NCBI RefSeq assembly: GCF_030816505.1
Contig: NZ_JAUSYB010000001.1
Span: forward strand, 1,240,001 to 1,304,000
Source of the DNA: Microbacterium sp. W4I20
GTDB taxonomy: Bacteria > Actinomycetota > Actinomycetes > Actinomycetales > Microbacteriaceae
Direction of reading: 5' to 3'
DNA length: 64,000 bases
The translations under genes and the position numbers were made by a program. Under the pieces are notes generated by a model. It was not told the DNA's origin. It ran no database searches and worked only from the letters and a program-made list of their open reading frames with translations. Numbering within the stretch: position 1 is the stretch's first letter; each line of letters opens with the position of its first letter. Of the stretch, positions 9,701 through 19,924 are shown one piece after another.

Positions 9701-10080
9701 ATCTGCGCCGGGATCACGGCGGCGGTCGCATCGTCGAGCGGTGCGTACCCGAGCCCGTCCTGCCCGAGCACCTCGGTCGTGACGCCCTGCAGGATCTTCG
9801 CGTCGTGCGCGGACCCCTTCAGCACCGCCAACTCGCTGTGCGCGTGCATGTCGATGAAGCCGGGCGACAGGACGAGACCGGCCGCATCCACGTTCACGGC
9901 GCCCTCCGGCAGCTCGAGGTCGACGGCATCGGGGTCGTCGGGCCGCAGGATCGCGACGATGCGCGCACCTTCCACCGCGACATCGGCCGTATACCGCGGC
10001 CCACCCGTGCCGTCCACGACGGTCGCACCGCGGTAGACCCGCACTCGTCCAGCAGCCGCCTTCTCGGCGCTCAGAAGCAT
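6794..10080 (-). CDS. Fused N-acyl-D-amino-acid deacylase / beta-N-acetylhexosaminidase (GH20), frameshifted near 7008
   Basis: One open frame runs from ATG 10080 and encodes two enzymes. Residues about 1-540 are a D-aminoacylase-type amidohydrolase (GFIDMHAHSE metal site, HTRSYGGG, LTHATMNF, GRALR near its end). Residues about 560 onward are a GH20 enzyme with N-terminal domain, HLTDDQGWR and the catalytic pair in GIGGDEVP. No stop separates them, although an internal ATG (MPPPAHR, near 8442) could start the second enzyme. Near 7004-7012 the frame shifts; the true GH20 C-terminus (TDFGRRLPTHLRRL onward) continues in another frame to TAA 6794. Removing one AC from the ACAC run restores it. 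The start overlaps the upstream gene's stop by 10 bp. The product probably attacks N-acetylated amino sugars and N-acyl-D-amino acids from cell-wall material. Confidence 0.75.
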
Positions 10081-11285
10081 GTGGCGACGGCCCCGATCAC
10101 GCGCGGGTCGGCGGCATCGGGATCGTCGATCACCGCCACCACCCGCCACTTGTCGAAAGCCGTGCACGGGTGCGAGAGGCCGAGACGAACGACCTCTCCG
10201 ACACGGACATCGGCGCCCTCGGCGAGGCGGAGAAAGGCGTGCTGATCGTTGAGCGCTGTGATCTCGCCCTCGACCGACTGCGGGGTCGGAAGGCCGAGGT
10301 CGAACGGCACGTCGCGACGACCGGCGTCGAGCAGCGCGAGCCCGGGCTCCGGCTGTGACACGACGCGTGCCCAGGCGTGCATCGCGGAGCGCAGCGGCGC
10401 CGTCCCGGTCAGCGGGCCGAACGGCGACATCCGACTGTAGAACCCGTCGTCGTGGATCTGGAAGGCCCCCGAACGCAGCACCACGTCGGCGTCAGCACCC
10501 CGCCGCAGCACCGCGGCCGCACGATCGGGGAAGGCGCTTCCGCCCGCGCTGAGGATGGGCCGGATGCCGTGGGGATAGGCCAGACGCCCATGCAGCTCCA
10601 CGATGGTCTCCAAGAATTCGTCGACCGCCGCAACCGAGGCGTCGGAGCGGTCGGGACCGAACGGCCCCTCGTAGCCCGCGACGCCGGCGAGACGCAGTCC
10701 CGGGGCCGCCGAGATCGCCTCGGCGATCCGCTCGCCCTCGTCGATCGATCGGGCGCCGGTGCGCCCCTCCGCTCCGCCGAGCTCGACGAGGACGTCCAGC
10801 GGCCGGGTGGCGCCCGCCGACGCTCGAGCGAGGATCTCCACGCCGGCCGCCGAGTCCGCCCAGCAGAGGATCCGCAGACCGTCATCGCCCGCCAGGAGTT
10901 CGCCGAGGTGCCGGGCAGCGGCTTCGTCGGTCACGGAGTTCGCGATCAGCACCGTGCGGACCCCGGACTCGACCGCGACCTCGGCCTGCCACGGCGTCGC
11001 CACCGAGATGCCCCAGGCACCGGCGTCGAGAAGGCGCTGCCAGAGGGCAGGGGCCATCGTCGTCTTGCCGTGCGGCGCGAGCAGCACTCCCCCGTCGCGG
11101 GCCCAGGCGAAGACGGTCTCCTCGTTGTGGTCGAGCGCGGACTGCTGCACCGTCATGACCGGCGTCACCAGGTCGGAGAGACGCAGATCGGCGCCGGCGA
11201 CCTCGGACAGCCGGAGGCCGGAAGCGCGGGCCGGGAAGCCCTTCGCCCAGGCGCCGAGAACCGGGTCCGGAATTTGTAGAGGCAC
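10071..11285 (-). CDS. PLP-dependent D-serine dehydratase / D-threonine aldolase-like enzyme
   Basis: This 404-residue protein has the alanine-racemase-type PLP barrel followed by a C-terminal dehydratase domain (COG3616-like). The Schiff-base lysine is probably in LAPHGKTTMAPALW (about residue 73). The sequence LSHPCTAFDKW near the C-terminus carries the His and Cys expected as zinc ligands in eukaryotic-type D-serine dehydratase. It would deaminate a D-hydroxyamino acid to a 2-oxo acid through an enamine. The adjacent deacylase would supply D-amino acids and the divergent RidA would hydrolyse the enamine. The start is GTG 11285, supported by a leaderless promoter. Confidence 0.82.
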   Translation of the reverse strand: MPLQIPDPVLGAWAKGFPARASGLRLSEVAGADLRLSDLVTPVMTVQQSALDHNEETVFAWARDGGVLLAPHGKTTMAPALWQRLLDAGAWGISVATPWQAEVAVESGVRTVLIANSVTDEAAARHLGELLAGDDGLRILCWADSAAGVEILARASAGATRPLDVLVELGGAEGRTGARSIDEGERIAEAISAAPGLRLAGVAGYEGPFGPDRSDASVAAVDEFLETIVELHGRLAYPHGIRPILSAGGSAFPDRAAAVLRRGADADVVLRSGAFQIHDDGFYSRMSPFGPLTGTAPLRSAMHAWARVVSQPEPGLALLDAGRRDVPFDLGLPTPQSVEGEITALNDQHAFLRLAEGADVRVGEVVRLGLSHPCTAFDKWRVVAVIDDPDAADPRVIGAVATCF

Positions 11286-11291
11286 CTAACA

Positions 11292-11297
11292 AGGCTA
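11292..11297 (-). promoter_or_regulatory. Leaderless -10 box TAGCCT
   Basis: On the minus strand TAGCCT is followed by exactly 6 nt and the GTG start at 11285. It lies one base pair away from the plus-strand -10 box of the ridA-like gene. Confidence 0.55.
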
Positions 11298-11298
11298 C

Positions 11299-11304
11299 TA
11301 GGGT
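11299..11304 (+). promoter_or_regulatory. Leaderless -10 box TAGGGT
   Basis: TAGGGT is followed by exactly 6 nt and the ATG at 11311, with no Shine-Dalgarno sequence. The divergent start codons are only 25 bp apart, so each -35 region must fall inside the opposing gene's coding sequence. Confidence 0.55.
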
Positions 11305-11310
11305 GGGGCC

Positions 11311-11715
11311 ATGACCGCGAAGACCCGTGTTTCCACCGATGCCGCCCCCGCGCCCGCGCACACCTTCTCCCAGGGAGTGCGCAAGGGACCGATCGTGCAG
11401 GTCTCCGGCCAGGGACCCGTCGACCCGCAGACGAACGAGTATCTCTTCCCCGGCGACGTCGCCGCGCAGACGACGCGCACGCTCGAGAACGTGAAGGCGA
11501 TCGTCGAGGCGTCGGGCGCCACCTTCGACGACGTCGTGATGCTGCGCGTCTATCTCACCAAGCGCGAGGACTTCCCGGTCATGAACGAGGCGTACGGCGC
11601 CTTCGTGACCGCCCATACGTCGAGCGGCGTGCTGCCCTCGCGCACCACCGTGTTCACCGGGCTGCCGCGCGAGGAGATGCTCGTCGAGATCGACGGACTC
11701 GCCGTCATCGCCTGA
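11311..11715 (+). CDS. RidA family reactive enamine/imine deaminase
   Basis: This 134-residue protein is the length of RidA/YjgF proteins. It has VQVSGQGPVDPQT in the central strand region, the helix QTTRTLENVKAIVEASGATFDDVV, and the conserved Arg in the LPSRTTVFTG region that binds the substrate carboxylate. RidA hydrolyses 2-aminoacrylate and related enamines released by PLP dehydratases. The divergent gene encodes such a dehydratase, which makes a functional pair likely. Confidence 0.88.
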   Translation: MTAKTRVSTDAAPAPAHTFSQGVRKGPIVQVSGQGPVDPQTNEYLFPGDVAAQTTRTLENVKAIVEASGATFDDVVMLRVYLTKREDFPVMNEAYGAFVTAHTSSGVLPSRTTVFTGLPREEMLVEIDGLAVIA

Positions 11716-11819
11716 CTCCGCGCCCCGGGCGTGTTGCGTCCAGGACCGTTGCCTCCCCGTTACCTCCTATCCCGTACCATTGAGGGTCAGGGCACGTGTA
11801 TAGCCGGGGGGTGGAGTTC

Positions 11820-13307
11820 GTGACCGATGTGATCTCAGCGCCAGGCGCTGCTGCAGGAGCGCACGGCGACGACGCACCGACCGAGGTGCTGACGCCCTCG
11901 GATGCTCCCACCGATTCGATGCCTCCGGCCGACGGCGACCAGCCGCTCGCGTGGGCGCCCATCGAGCCCTCTCCGAAGAAGAGCCGGCTCGGCCTGTGGA
12001 TCGGCCTCGGTCTCGGTGTCGTCGCGCTCGGCGCCGGAGCGGCATCGATGATCCTCATCGCGCCCGGCACCACGGTCGCCGGCATCCCGGTGGGCTGGAT
12101 GACTCCCGGAGCCGCTGCCGCTGCGGTCGACGCACATCTTGCCGAGACACGGATCACTCTGACTGGCGCGGGCGGCGATGTCGTGCTGACCGGCGCCGAC
12201 CTCGGCGCATCCATCGACGCCGCGGCACTCGCCGACCAGGCCTACACCGAGCGCCCGATGTGGAATCTCGGCGCGTGGATGGGTGATTCCCTCCCGGGCG
12301 AGATCACGCTCGACGCCGAGAAGGCGACGAGTGCACTCCGCGGAGCCGTGCCTGCCAGCTTCGTCGAGCCCGTCGACGCAAGCGTCGCCTTCGACACCGC
12401 GAGCGCCAGCTATGTGCCGACTCCGGCCGAGGCCGGTACCGGCATCGACGTCACCGACCTCACCACCGCCTTCGGTGCAGCCGTCGCCGACGGCCAGAAG
12501 AGCCTCGACTATCCTGGCGACCCCGCCGAAGCCCTCCCGGTCATCTCCGACGACGATGCCGCCGCGACCGCCGCATCGTTGAACGCCATGCTCGACACGG
12601 TCGGGTTCTACGTCGGCGAAGAGAGGACCGTCCCGGTATCGCGCGCCGGCGCCGCAAGCTGGCTCACGGTCGTCGACGAAGACGGTCAGCTGCGGGTGCA
12701 GGCAGATCCTCAGATCATCCAGGCGACCGTCGACAATCTCCCCAAGCGGGTGGATCGCGCGCCGGTAAACGCCACCAACATCGTGGACTCCGCGGGAACG
12801 GTGCTGCGTGCAGAGCGAGACGGTGTCGACGGACGCGCCTTGGACGACACCTCCGACATCGCTGAGGAGTTCGCTCAGCAGCTCGAGGGTGGCGACGGAG
12901 TGTATGAACTCGCGGTCACCAAGACGCCGTTCGAGACGGTCAGCCTGTTCCGCAAGATCGAGATCAACCTCAGCTCGCAGCGCGCCTACCTGTTCGAGAA
13001 CAACGAGGTCGTGAACTCGTGGGCGGTGTCCACCGGGCTCCCCGGCACGCCGACTCCCACCGGTAACTTCAAGGTCTTCGCGCATACGGCCATGCAGGAC
13101 ATGGGCTGCTACGAAGGGGCCCCGTACTGCACCGAGAACGTGCCGTGGATCACCTGGTTCACCACGAACATCGGCTTCCACGGCACCTACTGGCACAGCA
13201 ACTACGGCCAGCGGATGAGTCACGGCTGCGTGAACCTGCCGATCGACCTCGCCAAGTACGTGTACGACTGGTCCCCCGAGGGCCTCGAGGTCGCCGTCTA
13301 CAACTGA
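11820..13307 (+). CDS. L,D-transpeptidase (YkuD domain) with peptidoglycan-binding domain
   Basis: This membrane-anchored protein of about 495 residues crosslinks peptidoglycan outside the cytoplasmic membrane. A single transmembrane helix (LGLWIGLGLGVVALGAGAA, about residues 57-80) follows a Pro/Asp-rich cytoplasmic tail. A PG_binding_4-type domain follows, and then a C-terminal YkuD domain whose active site is HGTYWH...MSHGCVNLP with catalytic Cys. The start is uncertain. GTG 11820 has a G-rich Shine-Dalgarno region just upstream; GTG 11796 is an in-frame alternative adding eight residues. A -10-like TACCAT lies at 11775-11780. A strong convergent terminator follows the gene. Confidence 0.88.
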   Translation: MTDVISAPGAAAGAHGDDAPTEVLTPSDAPTDSMPPADGDQPLAWAPIEPSPKKSRLGLWIGLGLGVVALGAGAASMILIAPGTTVAGIPVGWMTPGAAAAAVDAHLAETRITLTGAGGDVVLTGADLGASIDAAALADQAYTERPMWNLGAWMGDSLPGEITLDAEKATSALRGAVPASFVEPVDASVAFDTASASYVPTPAEAGTGIDVTDLTTAFGAAVADGQKSLDYPGDPAEALPVISDDDAAATAASLNAMLDTVGFYVGEERTVPVSRAGAASWLTVVDEDGQLRVQADPQIIQATVDNLPKRVDRAPVNATNIVDSAGTVLRAERDGVDGRALDDTSDIAEEFAQQLEGGDGVYELAVTKTPFETVSLFRKIEINLSSQRAYLFENNEVVNSWAVSTGLPGTPTPTGNFKVFAHTAMQDMGCYEGAPYCTENVPWITWFTTNIGFHGTYWHSNYGQRMSHGCVNLPIDLAKYVYDWSPEGLEVAVYN

Positions 13308-13316
13308 CGCCTTCCC

Positions 13317-13364
13317 GACACACGAAGGGGGCGGATGCCGAAGCATCCGCCCCCTTCGTGTGTC
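13317..13364. terminator. Bidirectional terminator hairpin
   Basis: A perfect 22-bp inverted repeat with loop CGAA lies between the convergent L,D-transpeptidase and icd genes. The stem ends in GGATGC/GCATCC. It can serve both genes, though no long T tract follows on either side. Confidence 0.8.
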
Positions 13365-13372
13365 CGGTCAGG

Positions 13373-15594
<2,222 letters not shown>

Positions 15595-15759
15595 CGGGAG
15601 GTTCTCCGTTCGCGAGGGCAATTTGTCTCGATACCAAGATACCTGAGCGGCTGTCGGCGCGTGGCCCGGCGGGCGGGCGCTGCGTCGTCCGAACAGCCAG
15701 CCTCGATAGACCTGAGGCGAAATGTTCGCGGGGGATGTCTCCGCTCGCGCGGGAGGGGT

Positions 15760-15765
15760 TAGCCT
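15760..15765 (+). promoter_or_regulatory. Leaderless -10 box TAGCCT
   Basis: TAGCCT is followed by exactly 6 nt (GGGAGC) and the ATG at 15772 of the acetyltransferase gene. Confidence 0.5.
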
Positions 15766-15771
15766 GGGAGC

Positions 15772-16230
15772 ATGTCCGAACTGCGCATGGTCGAACTCTC
15801 CGCCGCGACGATCGTCGCCGTGAACAACCTGTCGCTCAAGCCCGGACAGGAGCAGTACCTCGCACCCGTCTCGTACGGGATCGCTGCGACCGTCATCAAT
15901 CCGCAGACGTCGTGGCAGCGCGTGATCCTCGACCGCAATGAGGTCGTCGGGTTCGTCAGCGCGAACTTCGACGACGAGGCGCCGGAGGAGCACTTCCGCT
16001 CCGTCCTGTGGCGCATCAACGTGGATGCCGACGATCAGGGGCGAGGCGTCGGTCGTTTCGCCGTCGAGGCTCTCATCGAGGAAGCCCGTCAGCGCGAGGT
16101 CGACCACGTCAACGTGATCTACGAGGCGGGCGACGGCGGACCGGAGAACTTCTTCCACCGCGTCGGGTTCACGCCCGTCGGCGAGACCGCCTACGGCGAG
16201 ATCATCGCGCAGATCCGCGTCACGTCATAG
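15772..16230 (+). CDS. GNAT family N-acetyltransferase (spermidine/diamine acetyltransferase-like)
   Basis: This 152-residue protein has the GNAT fold. The acetyl-CoA pyrophosphate loop is DADDQGRGVGRFAVEAL (about residues 84-100, Q/R-x-x-G-x-G type). The C-terminal FFHRVGFTPVGE is typical of the family, in which FY/FF-x-x-x-GF precedes the last strand. Its N-terminal region resembles diamine/polyamine acetyltransferases, but the substrate is uncertain. It is divergent from icd and has a leaderless promoter. Confidence 0.78.
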   Translation: MSELRMVELSAATIVAVNNLSLKPGQEQYLAPVSYGIAATVINPQTSWQRVILDRNEVVGFVSANFDDEAPEEHFRSVLWRINVDADDQGRGVGRFAVEALIEEARQREVDHVNVIYEAGDGGPENFFHRVGFTPVGETAYGEIIAQIRVTS

Positions 16231-16242
16231 GCCGGCGGCGGG

Positions 16243-16269
16243 GTCTCGAATCCCCTCCCCCATCGAGAC
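16243..16269. terminator. Weak hairpin after the acetyltransferase gene
   Basis: GTCTCGA and TCGAGAC form a 7-bp stem around a 13-nt C-rich loop, 12 bp after the stop. There is no T tract, so this is only a possible terminator. Confidence 0.35.
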
Positions 16270-16348
16270 TCCGTCGCCCTTGACCGGTTCCTGACGGGAC
16301 CGCTCTCACACGAGAGTCACGGATATGTTGCGAGCGACCACAAAAAGC

Positions 16349-16378
16349 TTGCGCTCCGCTGCGCCTCGTGCGTATCAT
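16349..16378 (+). promoter_or_regulatory. Promoter of the lacI-type gene
   Basis: A -35 hexamer TTGCGC (16349-16354) and a -10 hexamer TATCAT (16373-16378) are separated by 18 bp. The operator at 16396 would lie just downstream of the transcription start, a position where a bound repressor blocks transcription. Confidence 0.5.
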
Positions 16379-16395
16379 CGCTGAAGAGGCGTAAG

Positions 16396-16407
16396 CGAAG
16401 CGCTTCG
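16396..16407. promoter_or_regulatory. LacI-type operator O1 (CGAAGCGCTTCG)
   Basis: A perfect 12-bp palindrome with the central CG typical of LacI-family operators lies 36 bp before the lacI-type gene. A near-identical copy occurs upstream of the binding-protein gene, so both transcripts are probably controlled by the same repressor. Confidence 0.7.
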
Positions 16408-16442
16408 ACGATTTCTTACCGCAGGATGACGATGGAGTCACG

Positions 16443-17456
16443 ATGACGACGATCCACGAGGTGGCCGAGGCCGCCGGGGTGTCGATCAGTACCGTCTCCT
16501 ACGCCCTGAGCGGCAAGCGGCCCGTGTCCGAGAAGACCCGTCGCCGCATCGAGGATGCCGCACACGCGCTCGGCTACGAACCGGATGCCGGCGCACGGAT
16601 GCTCGCCGGTCGGCGCACGCACATCTTCGCCCTGACCGAGCCCCTCCGCGCCGACACGCACGCCCCCACGCACATGGCGTTCGTGCTCGCGACCGCCGTG
16701 GCGGCGCGGCAGCGCGGCTACGACATCCTCCTCCTCACCGACGAGCAGGCCTCTGAGGGCATGAACCGTGTGGCGGCGAGCAACCTGGTGGATGCGATCC
16801 TCGTGCTCGATGTCGCCCCCGACGACGAGCGCGCCGCGATCGCCCGCTCGGTGCGCACCCCGACGATCTTCATCGGCATCCCGGAGGATGCTGAGGGGCT
16901 CACCTGCGTCGACCTGGATTTCGACGCCGCCGGGCGCATGGCCGTCGACCACCTCGTCGACGCCGGCCACGACCGCATCACGCTGCTCGGCCAGACCGAG
17001 GTCTCCTACCGGAAGTCGAACTTCCCCCGCCGTCTGCTGAAGGGCGCGACCGACCGCGCGGACGAGCGTGGAGTGCGCCTCGACCCGATCACGACTGGCG
17101 CCGCCACCACCGACGTCGCCGCTGTGCGCGCCGCGGCGAACGCCGCGCTCGACGACGGCGACCGCGCCTTCATCGTGCACGCCGTGAACGATGTGCACGA
17201 TGCGCTGCTCGCGGTGCTCGACGAACGCGGCCTGCGCGTGGGCGACGACGTATCCGTCATCTCCGCCGCAGCATCCTTCGACACCACAACGCTCGCCGTC
17301 CCCATCGACACGATCCCTCTCGTGCCGCAGCTGTCCTGCGAGTACGCGGTCGACCTGGCCGTCCGCCGTCTGGAAGAGGCGCACACCGCACCGGGGATCC
17401 ACCTCCTTCCACCCGAATACCGCTCCGCCGGATCCGTCGCCCCTCCCCGGGAATGA
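16443..17456 (+). CDS. LacI family transcriptional regulator
   Basis: This 337-residue regulator starts directly with a LacI helix-turn-helix (TIHEVAEAAGVSISTVSYALSGKRPVSEKTRRRI, residues 3-36) and a hinge helix (AGARMLAGRRT). A periplasmic-binding-protein-like effector domain follows. It probably represses itself and the following sugar ABC transporter/glycosidase operon through the palindromes at 16396 and 17491, and is released by a sugar derived from the operon's substrates. ATG 16443 is preceded by a modest GATGGAG sequence. Confidence 0.9.
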   Translation: MTTIHEVAEAAGVSISTVSYALSGKRPVSEKTRRRIEDAAHALGYEPDAGARMLAGRRTHIFALTEPLRADTHAPTHMAFVLATAVAARQRGYDILLLTDEQASEGMNRVAASNLVDAILVLDVAPDDERAAIARSVRTPTIFIGIPEDAEGLTCVDLDFDAAGRMAVDHLVDAGHDRITLLGQTEVSYRKSNFPRRLLKGATDRADERGVRLDPITTGAATTDVAAVRAAANAALDDGDRAFIVHAVNDVHDALLAVLDERGLRVGDDVSVISAAASFDTTTLAVPIDTIPLVPQLSCEYAVDLAVRRLEEAHTAPGIHLLPPEYRSAGSVAPPRE

Positions 17457-17490
17457 CGCCTCGGAGACCATGCTCTCGCGCGACCGTCGT

Positions 17491-17502
17491 CGAAACGCTT
17501 CG
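17491..17502. promoter_or_regulatory. LacI-type operator O2 (CGAAACGCTTCG)
   Basis: This site differs from O1 by one base and lies 82 bp before the binding-protein ATG. I do not see a convincing -35/-10 pair beside it. Confidence 0.65.
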
Positions 17503-17583
17503 ATGCTTCGCCTCCTCCACAACTGAACACCTGACCCAGAGAAGTGTCCGGCCCACAGGGCCACCGAGAAAGGAGTGCCGACG

Positions 17584-18891
17584 ATGGCACGCAACATCCG
17601 CAGGACGAAGGCGCTGACCGTGTTGGCAGCGCTCACCGCCACCGGGATCGCGCTGAGCGGCTGCGCCGCCGGCTCAGGCGACGAGGGCGGCGATGGCAAG
17701 ACCCTCAAGCTGTGGCACTACGAGGGAGCCGACAGCGCGATGGGCAAGGCGTGGGCCGAATCCATCAAGATCTTCGAAGAGGAGACCGGGGCCAAGGTCG
17801 AGTTCGAGGAGAAGTCGTTCGAGCAGATCCAGAAGACGGCCAGCCAGGTGCTCGACACCGACGCCGCCCCCGACCTGATGGAGTTCAACAAGGGCAACGC
17901 CACGGCGGGCTTCCTCGCGTCGACCGGGCTGATCGCCGACATCTCGGATGCCGTCGAGGAGTACGGCTGGGACGACAAGCTCGCCCCGTCGCTGCAGACG
18001 ACCGCGAAGTACTCCGAGGACGGCGTCATGGGCGGCGACACCTGGTTCGGCGTGCCGAACTACGGCGAGTTCGTCGGCGTCTACTACAACAAGGATGCCT
18101 TCGCCGAGGCGGGGCTCGAGATCCCGACCACGTATGACGAGTTCGTCGACGTGCTCGACGCCTTCGTCGCGAAGGGCATTACTCCGCTCGCCGAGGCCGG
18201 CGCCGAGTACCCGCTCGGACAGCTCTGGTACCAGCTGGCACTCATGGAGGGTGACCGCGGCTTCGTCGACGACTACCAGCTCTACAAGGAGCCGGTCGAC
18301 TGGCAGGGCGACGAGGTCACCTCGGCGACCGAGACGCTGAAGGAGTACGTCGACAAGGGCTACATCGCCTCGGACGTCTCATCCGTCAAGGCCGAGGACG
18401 CCGGCGTCTCGTTCATCAACGGCACCTCGCCGATCTTCGTCTCGGGCTCCTGGTGGTTCGGCCGCTTCGTCTCCGAGGCCACCGGCTTCGACTGGTCGAT
18501 GACCGCCTTCCCCGGTGCTGATCTCTCGCTCGGCTCCTCGGGCAACCTCTGGGTCGTGCCCGAGAACGCCGCGAACAAGGAGCTCGCCTACGAGTTCATC
18601 GACATCACGATGCGTCCCGAGATCCAGGCGATCATCGGCAACAACGGCGGTCTCCCCGTCGCCGCCGACACCGCCGACATCACCGACGAGAAGAGCGCCG
18701 AGCTGATCGAGACGTTCAACGGCGTGCTCGACGCCGACGGCCTCTCGTTCTACCCGGACTGGCCCGCGCCCGGCTTCTACGACGTCATCGTGCAGGAGCT
18801 CCAGGGTCTCGTCACCGGCGTGCAGGACGTGAAGACGACCAACACCAACCTCGGCGACCAGTACGACGAGGGCACCTCCGAATACCGCTGA
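17584..18891 (+). CDS. Extracellular sugar-binding lipoprotein of an ABC importer (family 1)
   Basis: This 435-residue protein has a lipoprotein signal peptide with lipobox LSGC (about residues 19-22), so it is anchored outside the membrane. The mature part has the SBP_bac_1 signature, including LWHYEGAD, DLMEFNKGN and FGVPNYGEFVGVYYNKDAF. AAGGAG lies 8 nt before ATG 17584, which is why this start is preferred over GTG 17575. It delivers oligosaccharide to the two permeases encoded next. No ATPase gene is present, so a shared MsiK-type ATPase encoded elsewhere is likely. Confidence 0.9.
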   Translation: MARNIRRTKALTVLAALTATGIALSGCAAGSGDEGGDGKTLKLWHYEGADSAMGKAWAESIKIFEEETGAKVEFEEKSFEQIQKTASQVLDTDAAPDLMEFNKGNATAGFLASTGLIADISDAVEEYGWDDKLAPSLQTTAKYSEDGVMGGDTWFGVPNYGEFVGVYYNKDAFAEAGLEIPTTYDEFVDVLDAFVAKGITPLAEAGAEYPLGQLWYQLALMEGDRGFVDDYQLYKEPVDWQGDEVTSATETLKEYVDKGYIASDVSSVKAEDAGVSFINGTSPIFVSGSWWFGRFVSEATGFDWSMTAFPGADLSLGSSGNLWVVPENAANKELAYEFIDITMRPEIQAIIGNNGGLPVAADTADITDEKSAELIETFNGVLDADGLSFYPDWPAPGFYDVIVQELQGLVTGVQDVKTTNTNLGDQYDEGTSEYR

Positions 18892-18898
18892 TCCATTC

Positions 18899-18927
18899 GC
18901 GGGGGCGGCTTCCGCAGCCGCCCCCGC
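18899..18927. terminator. Intercistronic hairpin after the binding-protein gene
   Basis: A perfect 12-bp G/C stem with a 5-nt loop lies between the binding-protein and first permease genes. There is no T tract. Such hairpins often protect an upstream mRNA end so that the binding protein is made in excess over the permeases. Confidence 0.6.
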
Positions 18928-18946
18928 AACTCTCCTGGAGGTGACC

Positions 18947-19924
18947 ATGTCACTCGACACCCGTCAGCGCCGCACGACGCCGCGCCGCGCCAAGCTCCCA
19001 CCCGAGGAGCCGTCGATCCCGCAGCGCCGCGGCGGGACCGGGGCGTACTGGCTCTACCTGCTCCCCGGCTTCGCGCTGCTGCTCGTCGTCGTCATCGTCC
19101 CGCTCATCTGGAACGTGTACCTCACCTTCACGAAGTGGAAGGGCGTGCGCACCCCGGAGTTCATCGGGCTCGAGAACTGGCAGAAGATCCTCACCGACAG
19201 CGACTTCTGGACGTCGTTCACGAACTCGGTCTGGATGATCCTCGCCATGGTGGTGGTCCCGACGATCGTGGGTCTCATCGTCGCCGCACTGCTGTTCGAC
19301 GTCGTCGGGCGCAAGTTCGGTGGCAAGGTCGGCAGCTTCCTCCGCGCCACCTACTACCTCCCGCAGATCCTCCCGATCGCGGTGGCGGGCATCGTGATCG
19401 GCTGGATCGTCCGCCCCGGCGGCGATGGCGCGCTCAATCAGATCCTCGGCGCCTTCGGCGTCCCCGCGTACGACTGGCTCGGACAGATGCCGTCGGCGCT
19501 CATCGTGCTGATGGTCGTCATGGTCTGGGTGCAGCTCGGCTACCCGGTCGTGGTGTTCATGGCCGCACTGCAGCGCGTCGACCCGGAGCTCTACGAGGCC
19601 GCCGAACTCGACGGCGCCAACTGGCTCCAGCGATTCACCGCCATCACGATGAGCATCATCCGCCCGGAGATCTTCGTGGTGACCCTGACCTGCACCATCG
19701 CGGCGCTCAAGGTCTTCGGCCCCGTCTACATCATCACGCGCGGTGGGCCCGCGGGTTCCACGCTCGTACCCGCCTACTACGCGTACCAGGAGTTCTTCAC
19801 CAAGCGGAACGTCGGCTACGGCGCGACCATCGCCACCGTGCTCACCATCGTCGTGGTCATCGTGTCGATCATCTTCATCCGCCTGCAGAACTCGCTCGAG
19901 CGGAAAGAAAGGGCGGGTCTGTGA
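18947..19924 (+). CDS. Sugar ABC transporter permease, MalF-like
   Basis: This 325-residue inner-membrane protein has six or so transmembrane helices, the first at about residues 35-60 (YWLYLLPGFALLLVVVIVPLIW). The MalF-type EAA loop is seen in LYEAAELDGANWLQRFTAITMSIIRPE, which docks the ATPase. GGAGG lies 5 nt upstream of ATG 18947. Its stop overlaps the next start by 1 bp. Confidence 0.9.
   Translation: MSLDTRQRRTTPRRAKLPPEEPSIPQRRGGTGAYWLYLLPGFALLLVVVIVPLIWNVYLTFTKWKGVRTPEFIGLENWQKILTDSDFWTSFTNSVWMILAMVVVPTIVGLIVAALLFDVVGRKFGGKVGSFLRATYYLPQILPIAVAGIVIGWIVRPGGDGALNQILGAFGVPAYDWLGQMPSALIVLMVVMVWVQLGYPVVVFMAALQRVDPELYEAAELDGANWLQRFTAITMSIIRPEIFVVTLTCTIAALKVFGPVYIITRGGPAGSTLVPAYYAYQEFFTKRNVGYGATIATVLTIVVVIVSIIFIRLQNSLERKERAGL

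Noticed and set aside
8442..10080. Deacylase domain considered as NagA (GlcNAc-6-P deacetylase)
   Set aside because: The sequence GFIDMHAHSE, HTRSYGGG and the overall order match D-aminoacylases, not NagA.
15620..15660. Two GATACC direct repeats upstream of icd considered as an operator
   Set aside because: The repeats are short and lie in a compositionally mixed promoter; no matching second site was seen.
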